Shown: piece after piece, positions 13,001 through 20,534 of the stretch
Numbering within the stretch: position 1 is the first letter of the stretch
Layout of the letters: the number at the start of each line of letters is the position of its first letter
Assembly: GCA_947247005.1 (NCBI GenBank)
Contig: OX365952.1
Span: 50,634,722 to 50,698,721, forward strand
DNA length: 64,000 bases
Direction of reading: 5' to 3'
Source of the DNA: Spisula solida
Lineage: Eukaryota > Mollusca > Bivalvia > Venerida > Mactridae
Notes under the pieces: model-generated
What the model was told of the DNA's origin: nothing
The model's input: only the letters and a program-made list of their open reading frames with translations
Databases searched by the model: none
Program-made: the position numbers and the translations under genes

Positions 13001-16000
13001 GCCGCGGTAAATTTGCACTTTGTCAATTTACATATTGATAGTTGGTAAAATTATTCGTTGGGATTTGATTTCGTGGTTGAGGTCATCCACGAAATCCACG
13101 AAATTTAATCCCCCACGAATATTAATGATTTTACAGTATGTTGCATGGTTTTCTGTACTCGGTAGCTTCAGATGAGTGCTGCAGCCTTCCCTGGGTCCCA
13201 GTTCAATTTTTTACTATCTTTTTAATATTTCTCAAAGCCAGGTATATCATGAGATTCAATGATGTTCCCTTTGAGATAGATATCAAGAATGGTCTCCCCT
13301 TGATACGGTGCCTTGTTAAGTACATTTATGTAATTGGATTGTCTCCCTTATGACAAATATCAAGAATGGTCTCCCCTTGATACGGTGTCTTGTGAAGTCC
13401 ATTTGTGTAATTGGATAGTCTCCCCTGGAACAATTATCATGAATTACCTCCCCTTAATAAGATGTCTTGTTAGATCCATTGGATAGTCTCCCTTCTATAC
13501 TCAATATTGGAAATTAATTGGTGTTAATCGATTAATCAGGTTGGTCACTTATTACATAACATTGTGTATATTGACATTGCATTTTCTCTTATTTATGTAT
13601 TATTTTAATAGATATTTTGTGTGTAAGTATGTGGCTTAGTAAATAATGTATTGGTTTTCACTGCCTTCTTCTCCAATTGAAATGTTTAAAACAATACAAA
13701 TAGAATGTTATGATATTGCAAAGTTTGGATACAAGTGACATACCTGATTAAACAGACTATATATGTATGAACATGGTTAGAGGCATCAATTGGTATATCT
13801 ATAGAGTAAAGGGCTCACACTGTTATTAGGTCGAGTGTAACACACAACATAGACATTCAATGCAATATATGACCATAATATCAGTCATCAAGGACACGAA
13901 ACAGGAAGATTGTTGAGACCTCAAATAATATAACACTTGACAGTTACTTTTATCTATGAATTATCACTTATTCTCAACAATTGTACACCCTGATTGCAGT
14001 CAAACTTGTTGAACAGCAGTAAATGCAACAGCAGAGAATAGAAAACCCAGGATAGTTGTTTATAAATTTTGGTTGGATATAATACATCCATAATTTGGGA
14101 ACTAGCATAATGATTGTTCAATGATGTGATTTGGACAAAAAGATTACCTCTGACAACAGCAACATTGAATCAGAAAACAAGCAAGTTCATACAGGCTGAT
14201 CATTAATATATGATAACATAAATAACTTGGTCAGTTGTCGAGATAATACATACTGTTATCTACTTTTGATTAACATACATATGTAAGTTTTATTCTACAC
14301 ATACATCATTTTCAAATGTCACATAATTTTTTTAAAACGTTCCCCTTTATTCGGCAAAACCAGCAGCAAATGACGTCGAAAATAACCAATCGAGTCCTTG
14401 CATGTTACACCACGGATGCTACAAAAACTGTATAGACGTTTTTAAATCAAGTATTGTTTCTGGTCTTGGAGTATACACTCCTTCCTCAAGGCAACCCCGT
14501 TAAAAGAAAAATCCGAAGGATTTAAGTCCAGTGAGTAAAGAGGCCAACTAAATGAGTGGTCTGCAGCAAAATGACCCGATGGCCAAATTTCTTGGAATCA
14601 CTGAAAATGTATGACAGCATTGAGGACAGTACTGACGTCACCTTGATGTTGCATGCATTTATTATTCATATCCAATAAAAACTTGGGATAAACCACTTCT
14701 CTATCATAAAATCTGACAGAGTTATTGAAGTTATTAATGTTATTTATGTTATCATATACATGTATTAATGATCACCGTGTATAACATTACATTACAATCA
14801 TCGACAACAACATGATAAAACCTTTCAAATGTGAAATAAGTATTCATTTTCTAATTTCTTTCTCAGATTACAGATATTCAAGAGGGATTCTCAAGTTTAA
14901 AATGTAACTTCAGTGGTCACTTACTAGTACATTAGCTATAACAATACTTTATCTTCCATGAGAAAATTGAAGTTTCAGATACATCAAACATATTGTACTT
15001 GTATTATCTACATTTAATGACTGTATCAATTATCAACTTTCGTAAGAGTTGGCTATGGTATTAGTACTTATGAGACATCTTTTCAATGCTGAAGAAGACT
15101 ATACTACTTGAAGATCCTAGGTCAAAGCGTTCTAGAGTTATTGAACGGAAACCATTCAAATAGTCAGAAATAGTAAAGGTCACAGTGACCTTGACCTTTG
15201 ACCTACTGACCTCAAAATCAATAGGGATCATCTAATGTTGCTGACCAACCTCCATGTAGAGTTTGACGATCCTAGGTCAAAGCGTTCTAGAGTTATTGAA
15301 CGAAAACTATTCAAATAGTCAGAAATAGTAAAGGTCACAGTGACCTTGACCTTTAACCTACTGACCTCAAAATCAATAGGGGTCATCTACTGTTGCTGAC
15401 CAACCTCCATGTAAAGTTTGAAGATCCTAGGTCAAAGCGTTCTAGAGTAATTAAACGGAAACCATTCAAATAGTCAGAAATAGTAAAGGTCACAGTGACC
15501 TTGACCTTTAACCTACTGACCTCAAAATCAATAGGGGTCATCTACTGTTGCTGACCAACCTCCTCCATGTAAAGTTTGAAGATCCTAGGTCAAAGCGTTC
15601 TTGAGTTATTGAACGGAAACCAATTTATACGACCGACAGACAGACCGACATGTGCAAAGCAATATACCCCCTCATCAAAGATGGGGGGCATAATTATCGC
15701 GAACCGAAACATCTTGAAACTTTTTGGGAAAATCGCGAAATATAAGTTATGCAAAAAATTAAGTGATTTACAGGAATCAACCAATCATCAAATAATTCCT
15801 AAATTGATGAGAAATGGTAAGGTGCGCCGGAGATAGTACTAGCCTTTGGTTACAAATAAAAATGACAATTAAATGCATTTCCGATGTTCATTATGTTCAA
15901 TCTTGTGCATATTCACTTTTAATGATATATTCTTTAAATCCACACTGATAACAAACGGTCAGTTGACCGTGCATTTTGTATATTATGCATGTTTGTTTAT

Positions 16001-16858
16001 TATAGCATAAAAACGGTGATTTTGCCCATACGTTAACGGGACGAAAACCATGCGTAAACATAAAGATTCACGCGCTGTTAACGTCCAGTTTTACGTATGC
16101 TCATTTCAGGGCCGCATCGGCGACTATAAAGGTTGTACAGCTTCATATGAACAGTTATTCCCATTTTATTTCTAAGTACTAATAAGTACTTATTAGTTTT
16201 CTATAATATTTAAATTATACATTAAAACAAACCCGCAGTATCCATGTTTTCTTGGTATTTGCTGATACCGGAAGTCGACGTGCATAACAATAACTGGTAT
16301 GACGTTACGTTTGTTTTCGCGACGTCGTCACAAAATCTCCCGCCAAAATATCATTATTTTGAAATACAAACGCATTAATTGATGTTTTGTATGCTATAAT
16401 AGCGTTTACGCATGTTTTTTTTTGCTTTATAACATATGCAGAGTCCCTCGGGAGCGTTGGTGCCCTCGCCCTAGCGGGCTTGGGCACCAACCGTCCCTCG
16501 GGACTCTGCAGATGTTATAGCCCGAAAAAGCATGCGTTAACCCTACATTGATAAGTAAATACTGTAGCGCACAGACAACCCAAAGCCACACAGAAACGAC
16601 GGCAGCGCCTAGCCATCCATGCAAGAGTCAGACATAGAACGATTATTGATAAGTCTAGATCTAGAGTGATCTACGGCAAACAATAGAATATACAGGTAAA
16701 TACAAATAAACAAAATTGCTTCTCACCTGTTTGATATTGTTGGCCAATTGTTTGGATGTTGAGGGAACAAGTTCCGAACTATGTACGCTCTTCTTCAAGT
16801 ACCCTTGTTTAATGATGTTCTCAGTCAATGTAGGTCTTTGTGCAGCAGCCGCCATCAT
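838..16858 (-). CDS. PH-domain docking/adaptor-like protein, six coding exons (whole gene)
   Basis: Minus-strand gene assembled from exons 16727-16858, 12594-12814, 9098-9158, 8299-8460, 4859-6558 and 838-1006. Their lengths (132, 221, 61, 162, 1700, 169) sum to 2445 bases, exactly 815 codons including the TAA stop, so 814 residues. Every junction has AG/GT and matching phase. Exons 1-3 (residues 1-138) form a PH domain: it opens with an IKQGYLKK strand, has NRWYVFGVRNRQPYLEYF in the middle, and ends in a helix with the expected Trp (MVDWCRCLE). The rest is low-complexity, acidic and proline-rich, with SH3-type motifs and tyrosine motifs, as in docking proteins such as the GAB/DOS or SH3BP2 groups (inference). 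No SH2, PTB or catalytic domain is visible. The family is not identified. The phase arithmetic makes the model strong, but small extra exons inside introns cannot be excluded. Confidence 0.82.
1007..2289. other. Intron 5 of PH gene, distal part; poly-C run and 84-bp duplication
   Basis: Non-coding. It contains a C homopolymer of about 13 bases near 1378-1391. An imperfect tandem pair of about 84 bp lies at 1985-2145 (both copies carry GGAAGAGGAAACAAACAATA), and an inverted relative lies near 1855-1905. The small ORF at 1966-2184 is only this duplication translated. No other structure is seen. Confidence 0.55.
2290..2480. repeat. Dispersed repeat, second copy at 27612-27787
   Basis: Both places share CCACTAGCTTCTGA near the start, the block GACTAAATTTTACCATTT, and a closing block with TCTTGAGGGTCAAAATGTGG and CTTTTTGGAAATTTCAAG. 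The copies differ by substitutions and small indels, so this is an old interspersed repeat. No coding potential or terminal structure was recognised. The ORF at 2339-2593 is a chance reading of it. Confidence 0.65.
2589..2757 (+). mobile_element. Fragment of hairpin-tailed element (same family as 15108-15690)
   Basis: The sequence follows the last unit of the 15108-15690 element: GGTCATCTACTGTTGATGACC, AAGTTTGAAGA, a GACAGACAGACTGACCGACTG stretch, then GCAAAGCAATATATCCCCTC and a closing hairpin with a G run. Only about one repeat unit plus the tail is present, so it is a 5'-truncated copy or an array reduced to one unit. Confidence 0.6.
2886..3805 (+). repeat. Tandem array, ~160-bp units, about 6 copies
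   Basis: Each unit carries AGGACCATAACCCAATAAGG-like sequence, GGCCTAAGCCGATTTGGCC, ATAAGCATTGTCA and AGTACAGACAAGGCCAATTT. Units differ by scattered substitutions, and one is shortened near 3600-3660. There is no open frame across the units. It is the expanded core of element A. Confidence 0.8.
4377..4491. repeat. 115-bp palindromic hairpin with perfect 16-bp ends
   Basis: TTTAATATGGGCACAG (4377-4392) is exactly complementary to CTGTGCCCATATTAAA (4476-4491), with about 83 bp between. It resembles a very short MITE or a hairpin part of element A, inside which it lies. No target duplication can be defined because TTTAA could belong to either the arm or the duplication. Confidence 0.55.
4859..6558 (-). 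CDS. PH-domain adaptor gene, large coding exon 5
   Basis: 1700-bp exon (residues 193-759 of the model). The acceptor is TATACTGTTACAG and the donor AAAG|GTAACA; the apparent stop of the open frame is inside the donor. The encoded tail is very acidic, with DDEDDDTD and SDDDDDCC-like runs. It carries proline motifs able to bind SH3 domains (RPPPRIPKR near the start, RPPVPIPEK and APPRRKK near the end). It has several tyrosines in acidic or docking-like contexts (EMYSNLED, GLYDYPL, DDYETL, EVYEAAW, NIYSDLPG, AYEPIDV), plausible phosphorylation sites for SH2 partners. No folded domain is visible after the PH domain. These functional readings are inference from motif type. Confidence 0.82.
6559..7021. 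other. Intron 4, proximal part; nothing distinctive
   Basis: Non-coding, AT-rich. The small ORF overlapping 6375-6641 is a shadow of exon 5. Between the acceptor of exon 5 and the element beginning at 7022 I recognise no gene or structured repeat. Confidence 0.5.
7022..7947 (+). mobile_element. Hairpin-tailed element B (GGGCCC 5' hairpin, GTGAGCT 3' hairpin)
   Basis: Starts AACAAGAGGGCCCTGGGCCC (a small palindrome) followed by TAGGTCGCTCACCTGT. Ends with a stem-loop (GCTCACCTTGTCAC / GTGACAAGTGAGC) and CTAAAAAA. The 5' GCTCACCTGT is complementary to the 3' ACAAGTGAGC with one mismatch. The body has three units of about 300 bp with GGTTGCCATGACAACCAGAG-type blocks and TAGCTATTTT..AAAGGA. The same ends occur at 18508-18795. 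It lies in intron 4 of the PH gene. Confidence 0.7.
7948..8298. other. Intron 4, distal part
   Basis: No recognisable feature between element B and exon 4. The plus-strand ORF 8099-8437 partly overlaps exon 4 on the other strand and is a shadow. Confidence 0.45.
8299..8460 (-). CDS. PH-domain adaptor gene, coding exon 4
   Basis: 162 bp, phase 0 at both ends (residues 139-192). Acceptor TTTTCTTGTAG; donor GACGAG|GTAAAT. It encodes the linker after the PH domain. It contains a proline-rich motif, KKIPRPPAADPLGDPP, and ends in an acidic stretch (LDSEDE). No folded domain is evident. Confidence 0.82.
8461..9097. other. Intron 3
   Basis: 639-bp intron between exons 3 and 4. It shows a short CATCGTTTTGCATCGT duplication near 8510-8530 and nothing else distinctive. 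The ORFs here (8424-8756 plus, 8622-8819 minus) are unsupported. Confidence 0.5.
9098..9158 (-). CDS. PH-domain adaptor gene, coding exon 3 (PH C-terminal helix)
   Basis: 61-bp exon, too short to show as an ORF. The acceptor ATATTTCAG joins the AG of exon 2 to make Arg; the donor is ATACGG|GTAGGA. It encodes about 20 residues, AHMVDWCRCLERHLRNLGIR, which fit the C-terminal amphipathic helix of a PH domain with its near-invariant Trp. It restores phase 0 for exon 4, which is strong support. Confidence 0.78.
9227..9827. mobile_element. 601-bp Tc1/mariner-like MITE, TA target, intron 2
   Basis: Ends are CACTGCATACCAAAAA... and, reversed, CACTGCCCACCAAAAA.... The 27-bp terminal inverted repeats differ at three positions, and both ends are flanked by TA. 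There is no transposase frame inside. The right ~290 bp recur at 57405-57693, showing that it belongs to a dispersed family. Confidence 0.7.
10023..11275. mobile_element. TATAACTC-type MITE split by hairpin-tailed element C
   Basis: The left TIR TATAACTCTAACGCGATAAA at 10023 and the right TIR TTTATCGCATTAGAGATATA ending at 11275 belong to the same MITE as the intact 218-bp copy at 19799-20016. The inner sequence 11109-11250, read on the minus strand, matches the body of that copy (AGGAGCATG..AAACTTTGTATG). The MITE is interrupted at 10059 by element C, which ends at 11108. Confidence 0.75.
10059..11108 (+). mobile_element. Hairpin-tailed element C with 145-bp tandem array
   Basis: Begins AACAAGAGGATCATAG and ends with ACGGACAGACGGACGACGGA, then a hairpin (AGCTCACCTTGCCAC / GTGGCAGGTGAGCT) and AAAAA. 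Inside are about six units of 145 bp sharing TATGGCCTCTAGAGTGTTAA, CCTATTATTTGACC and ACTTGACCTTGAGGTCATCA. Units are very similar, so the array expanded recently compared with other arrays here. Many AGGTCA-type half-sites occur (see findings). It is inserted into the MITE at 10023-11275, within intron 2 of the PH gene. Confidence 0.75.
11276..12069. other. Intron 2 stretch with two degenerate tRNA-like segments
   Basis: Near 11408-11480 (plus) there is GTTAGTCGAGTGGGTAAGCA followed by a CTGGTTCGA B-box-like motif. Near 11812-11892 (minus) there is GAGGTAGTGTAGTGGATAAA followed by GTAGGTTTGATCC. Both look like tRNA-derived relics with extended spacing, not functional tRNA genes. The ORF 11825-12022 is a shadow of the second. 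Confidence 0.4.
12070..12246. mobile_element. pogo/Tigger-like MITE
   Basis: TA-flanked ends: CAGTGGAACCTCTGTAGAGC on the left and, reversed, CTGTACAACCTCTCTAAAGC with GCCCTCTGTAGAGC further in. Related pieces lie at 691-776, 49972-50045 and 56855-56925. No transposase. Located in intron 2 of the PH gene. Confidence 0.6.
12524..12647. repeat. 62-bp tandem duplication spanning the exon 2 splice donor
   Basis: Two adjacent copies of a 62-bp unit (12524-12585 and 12586-12647) differ at only one position (GAGATTTATG versus GAGATCTATG). The unit holds the last ~54 bp of PH exon 2 and its donor AGCAG|GTAAAC. The upstream copy is the functional exon end by phase; the downstream copy lies in the intron with an intact donor. 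Confidence 0.9.
12594..12814 (-). CDS. PH-domain adaptor gene, coding exon 2 (PH core)
   Basis: 221 bp. Acceptor TTTTTTATTTCAG; donor AGCAG|GTAAAC. It enters in phase 0 and leaves with two bases of an Arg codon. It encodes the core beta-strands of the PH domain: KLEPNRWYVFGVRNRQPYLE at the start, later FTFCIFLAGSIIDLTAPSR. Its 3' end is tandemly duplicated, so a second donor lies 62 bp downstream. A MITE ends 18 bp before its acceptor. Confidence 0.83.
12835..13136. mobile_element. 302-bp MITE with CTGTAAAATCATT ends, TA target
   Basis: Ends CTGTAAAATCATTTAATTTC and, reversed, CTGTAAAATCATTAATATTC, flanked by TA on both sides. Inner blocks such as TTTCGTGGGGACATAAATTC and CACGAAATCCACGAAATTTA are partly self-complementary. 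It is a Tc1/mariner-type MITE of a sort common in molluscan introns. It sits immediately upstream (in gene direction) of the exon 2 acceptor. Confidence 0.75.
13255..13495. repeat. Three ~77-bp tandem units
   Basis: The blocks ATATCAAGAATGGTCTCCCC at 13280 and 13358 and a diverged ATTATCATGAATTACCTCCC near 13433 are spaced about 77 bp apart, each followed by a TTGGATAGTCTCCC-like block. The ORF 13138-13353 is a chance reading of this array. Confidence 0.65.
13532..13750. mobile_element. 219-bp MITE with TTAATCAGGT ends (uninterrupted copy)
   Basis: Imperfect TIRs TTAATCAGGTTGGTCACTT and, reversed, TTAATCAGGTATGTCACTTG. The body matches 19617-20057 after removal of an inserted MITE from that copy, so this one serves as the empty site. 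No coding capacity. Confidence 0.7.
13751..15107. other. Intron 2 of PH gene, no structured feature seen
   Basis: About 1.35 kb of AT-rich intron. I see no exon-like open frame, terminal repeat or array. Weak similarity to other intronic repeats cannot be excluded by eye. Confidence 0.4.
15108..15690 (+). mobile_element. Hairpin-tailed element D, four 155-bp units with ERE-like palindromes
   Basis: Four units of about 155 bp share GAAGATCCTAGGTCAAAGCG, a TAGTCAGAAATAGTAAAGG block and GGTCATCTACTGTTGCTGAC. The first three contain GGTCACAGTGACC at 15178, 15333 and 15488. The tail has CCGACAGACAGACCGACATG, then GCAAAGCAATATACCCCCTC and a stem CCCCC/GGGGG. The 5' end of the element is not identified. 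A one-unit relative is at 2589-2757. Confidence 0.7.
15691..16404. other. Intron 1 stretch, nothing distinctive
   Basis: Non-coding, between element D and a hairpin. The ORFs at 15576-15836 and 15590-15784 are chance frames in the tail of element D. No gene or repeat is recognised. Confidence 0.4.
16405..16540. repeat. 136-bp near-perfect hairpin
   Basis: Left arm TTTACGCATG..TATAACATATGCAGAGTCCC.. pairs with right arm ..GGACTCTGCAGATGTTATA..CATGCGTTAA. The GC-rich centre contains CTCGCCCTAGCGGGCTTGGG. Arms are about 60 bp, so this is a foldback MITE-like insertion in intron 1 of the PH gene. The ORFs crossing it (16305-16490, 16427-16624, minus) are artefacts of the palindrome. Confidence 0.75.
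16727..16858 (-). CDS. PH-domain adaptor gene, first coding exon
   Basis: 44 codons from ATG at 16856-16858 to the donor ATCAAACAG|GTGAGA (phase 0). The protein starts MMAAAAQRPTLTENIIKQGY and enters the first PH strand (KQGYLKKS). A good acceptor (TGTACTTTCACAG) lies 10 bp before the ATG, so the exon probably continues as 5' UTR to about 16868 with a non-coding exon further upstream. The second ATG, directly adjacent, is an equal alternative start. Confidence 0.78.
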
Positions 16859-16868
16859 GGCATTATCT

Positions 16869-17257
16869 GTGAAAGTACAAAATACAGATTATACAGAATG
16901 AGATATAACCTACTGTTAACCAAGAAATTGTTGAGCGTGATTTAATTTCGCAGAGTTCACGAGCGGTAGAATTTGATACAGTAATGTGTGTATATCATAA
17001 TCATTACTGTAACAAGGAAAATAACTATAAAGACAAGGACGTAACTTAGAAAGTGTTTAAAACAAGGTAAATATATTTCCTGTCAATCATTGATAACTTT
17101 CATTGTTCTCTCTGATTATAAGCTTGTGTAGAACTTATTACATTATCATCTGAAGGTAAACAATATTCACAAGTTTGGGCTTAATCAAATGTTGCAGGGC
17201 TTTAAATAGGACCATAATTTTTAATTTTGATAATATGACCCTGCCCCCTTCTAATAA
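16869..17257. other. Upstream of first coding exon; no promoter identified
   Basis: If the acceptor before exon 1 is used, this is a 5' UTR intron and the promoter lies elsewhere, possibly beyond the repeats. No TATA box, CpG-rich core or other promoter mark stands out. Confidence 0.4.
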
Positions 17258-19318
17258 AACAAGAGCTGTCCACGAACAGCGCGCTCCACTATTCGCAGCG
17301 CCATGCTAGGATAGTACAATCATTATATATTCAAAACAAAATGCTTCATAACAGCAGCATTACCCTCAGCTGTGTAGAGGTTGGGGCTTCTCAGTCGAAA
17401 AAGGGGTAAATTTTGGACAAATTACGCGGGACTGTTACCTACTCATGTGTAGGTCCTCTAGGTCATGATGGCAAATAAATAAGCATTTCTTAGTCCAAAA
17501 TGGGGCATAATTTCAACAAAATGCTTCTCCTGTGTAGGGATTGCGGTCATGCTGGTGAACAAGTTTGCGAAGTATCAAAGCAATATATCAATGCACTTTG
17601 AAGATATTAGAGGTTAAAAAACCTGTACCTAAACTTTAACATTTGCATTTCCAAGTCCAAAAGGGGGCATAAGTTCAACAAAATGCTTGATAGAGTAACC
17701 TACCCCTGTGTAGGGGTTGAGGTCATGATGGAGAACAATTATGCAAAGCATTATGTGAATGCACTTTGAAAATATTTGAGGAAAAAAACCTGTACCTAAA
17801 CTTTAACATTTGCACTAAGTTGAAAAAGGGGGCATAATTTCACCAAAATGCTTGATAGAGTTACCTACACCTGTGTATGGGTTGGGGACATGATGGTGAA
17901 CAAGTATGCAAAGTATCAAAGCAATATGTCAATGCACTTTGAAGATATTAGAGGTTAAAAAACCTGTACCTAAACTTTAACATTTGCATTTCCAAGTCAA
18001 ACAGGGGGCAAATTTCAACAAAATGCTTGATAGAGTTACCTACCCCTGTCCTGTGAAGGGGTTGGGGTCATGATGGAGAACAGTATCAATAGCAATATAT
18101 GAATGCACTTTGAAAATATTTGAGGAAAAAACCTGTACCTAAACTTCAACATTGGTACTAAGTTGAAAAAGGGGGCATAAGTTCACCAAAATGCTTAATA
18201 GAGTTACCTACCCCTGTGTATGGGTTGGGGGCATGATGGTGAACACGTATGCAAAGTATCAAAGCAATATATCAATGCACTTTGAAGATATTAGAGGTTA
18301 AAAAACCTGTACCTAAACTTTAACATTTGTATTTCCAAGTCCAACAGGGGGCATAATTTCAACAAAATGCTTGATAGGGTTACCTACCCCTGTGTAGGGG
18401 TTGAGGTCATGATGGAGAACAAGTATGCATAGCACTATATAAATGCACTTTGAAAATATTAGAGGTGAAAAAACCTGTACCTAAACTTTAACATTTGCAC
18501 TAAGTTGAACAAGAGGGCCCAAAGGGCCCTAGGTCGCTCACCTGTTATAGCAGTACATGCAAGACCTGTGATTTGACCTAGTGACCTAGTTCTTGGCCCC
18601 ATATGACGCAATATCACACTTGACCTAGATTTTGTTGAGATGATGACTCTGACCAAGTTTCATAAGGATTAAGTCAAAATTGCGACTTCTAGTGTCTACA
18701 CAAGCAAATTGTTGAAGGACGACAGACGGACGGACGACGGACGAAGAGTGATCACAAAAGCTCACCCTGTCACTTTGTGACAGGTGAGCTAAAAAGGGGG
18801 CATAATTTCACCAAAATGCTTGATAGAGTTACCTACCCCTGTGTATGGGTTGGGGTCATGATGGTGAACACGTATGGAAAGTATCAAAGCAATATGTCAA
18901 TGCACTTTGAAGATATTAGAGGTTAAAAAACCTGTACCTAAACTTTAACACTTGCATTTCCAAGTCCAAAAAGGGGCATAATTTTAACAAAATGCTTGAT
19001 AGAGTTACCCACCCCTGTGTAGGGGTTGGGGTCATGATGGAGAACAAGTATGCAAAGCAATATGTCAATGCACTTTGAAGATACATTTGTATTTGAGGTA
19101 AAAAAACTGTACCTAAACTTCAACATTTGCACTAAGTTGAAAAAAGGGGGCATAATTTCACCAAAATGCTAAATAGAGTTACCTACCCCTGTGTATGGGT
19201 TGGGTCATGATGGAGAACAAGTATGCAAAGTATTAAAGCAATATCTTAAAAGACGCCGACACTGACGCTCGGGTGACTGCAATAGCTCCCCTTATTCTAC
19301 GAATAGTGGAGCTAAAAA
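17258..19318 (+). mobile_element. Hairpin-tailed element E with long tandem array and a nested insertion
   Basis: Begins AACAAGAGCTGTCCACGAAC and ends GAATAGTGGAGCTAAAAA. Subterminal inverted repeats pair GCTCCACTATTCG at the 5' end with CGAATAGTGGAGC at the 3' end. Between them are roughly eleven degenerate units of 150-180 bp with AAAAGGGGGCATAATTTCA, AAAATGCTTGATAGAGTTAC, CTACCCCTGTGTAGGGGTTG and GCACTTTGAAGATATTAGAG blocks. Element B-type DNA (18508-18795) is inserted in one unit. The ORFs 18459-18656 and 18938-19153 are chance frames. Confidence 0.75.
18508..18795 (+). mobile_element. Compact hairpin-tailed element nested inside element E
   Basis: 288-bp element with the complete set of landmarks. 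It has the 5' AACAAGAGGGCCCAAAGGGC palindrome and GGTCGCTCACCTGT, then a single body unit with TGACCTAGTGACCTAGTTCT. A GACAGACGGACGGACGACGG motif follows, then the 3' stem GCTCACCCTGTCAC / GTGACAGGTGAGC and CTAAAAA. The host sequence on both sides is one array unit of element E split at an A run. Confidence 0.82.
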
Positions 19319-19616
19319 GGACAAAAATGCTTACTACATGTAAATAAGGACAAAAACTCCCCCTACTCAATAAGAACAAAACCCTGTTATGAAAAACTGT
19401 TTATTATTCAATTTATTGTCCTTATTATGATAATTGTTATACTATACCTTCACAAGAGTTACAAAGACTGTACTAAGCTTTAAGCTGTACATGTATGAGA
19501 TATACATGGTATAATAATTGTGATAACATGCATACACCTGTCATTTAATTTGTTAACGAGGTAGTGTGATTATGTCCCAGGTACATTAATTGTCCAGTTC
19601 ACACGCATATAAATCG
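19319..19616. other. Intergenic, no feature seen
   Basis: Short AT-rich spacer between element E and the nested MITE pair. Confidence 0.4.
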
Positions 19617-20057
19617 ATTATTCAGGTCAGTCACTTGTTTACGTAACATTGTATACATAAACATTGCAATTACTCTTACCAATATCTTATTTTAATACAT
19701 ATTTTGTGTATTAGCATGTAGATAAGTGAATCATGTATTAGTTTTTAATGCCCTTTTCTCCAATTAAAATGTTTAAAACAACAAAAATACAATGTTATTA
19801 TAACTCTAGCGCGATAAATTGCAATACAAAAACAAACACAAAATCCGCTATATTTATCGTTTCTGAATATTTAGGAGCATGAAAACTTTGTATGTTGTGC
19901 TAAATGTTTGAATGCTTTCATTGGTAAGCGTTACCGTCCTTGATTGTAATCCATAACAAAAATATAGGCAATATTGTGTTTGTTTTTGTACTGCAATTTA
20001 TCGCGTTGGAGTTATATATTGCAATGTTTATAAACAAGTGACAGCTGACCTGATTAA
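19617..20057. mobile_element. MITE of the 13532-13750 family, interrupted by a second MITE
   Basis: Outer TIRs ATTATTCAGGTCAGTCACTT and, reversed, TTAATCAGGTCAGCTGTCAC. The two halves (19617-19798 and 20017-20057) align with the continuous copy at 13532-13750. Joined, they give AATGTTA-TATTGCAA, against AATGTTATGATATTGCAA in the other copy. Confidence 0.75.
19799..20016. mobile_element. 218-bp MITE with TATAACTC ends, inserted in another MITE
   Basis: TIRs of about 43 bp begin TATAACTCTAGCGCGATAAA on the left and, reversed, TATAACTCCAACGCGATAAA on the right. The body includes AGGAGCATGAAAACTTTGTA. A second copy, in opposite orientation and itself split, is at 10023-11275. No coding capacity; superfamily uncertain (TA-rich target). 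Confidence 0.78.
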
Positions 20058-20534
20058 ACAGACTATACTATGAATCAATACACACAACAATTTGGTCTTA
20101 AATCTCAAACAATCAAAATACATTCCCACAGTTATACTGATAGAGAGAAATCCTATTTTTAGATTTGTACATAAATCGGGCGGAGACATTTTTGTTGCAT
20201 CTCACTAAACATGCTAAAACACAAAAGAAAATGGAGCTAAATATAACATGTATTCTGACTAACACATTTCAGTTCAAATTATGATATTTTGATTTTTTTG
20301 GTAGACGGATATAGCAAACATTTAATTACTAGTACAGCTTAGTTAATAATAAACACAAACAAACCAGAATAGGTACAATTGATGTAACTAACAAATAGTC
20401 ACAGTAATGGATCATAGGTAAATGTAGGCTGATAGGTGAATATTTGGCCAACCTGTATTCATGCATTATTTATCATGATATATCATACTACATTTGTAGT
20501 ATAACAAGTAATTAAGAATTGCAAGCAATACAGA
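20058..20534. other. Intergenic, no feature seen
   Basis: AT-rich sequence without recognisable genes or repeats. Confidence 0.4.
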
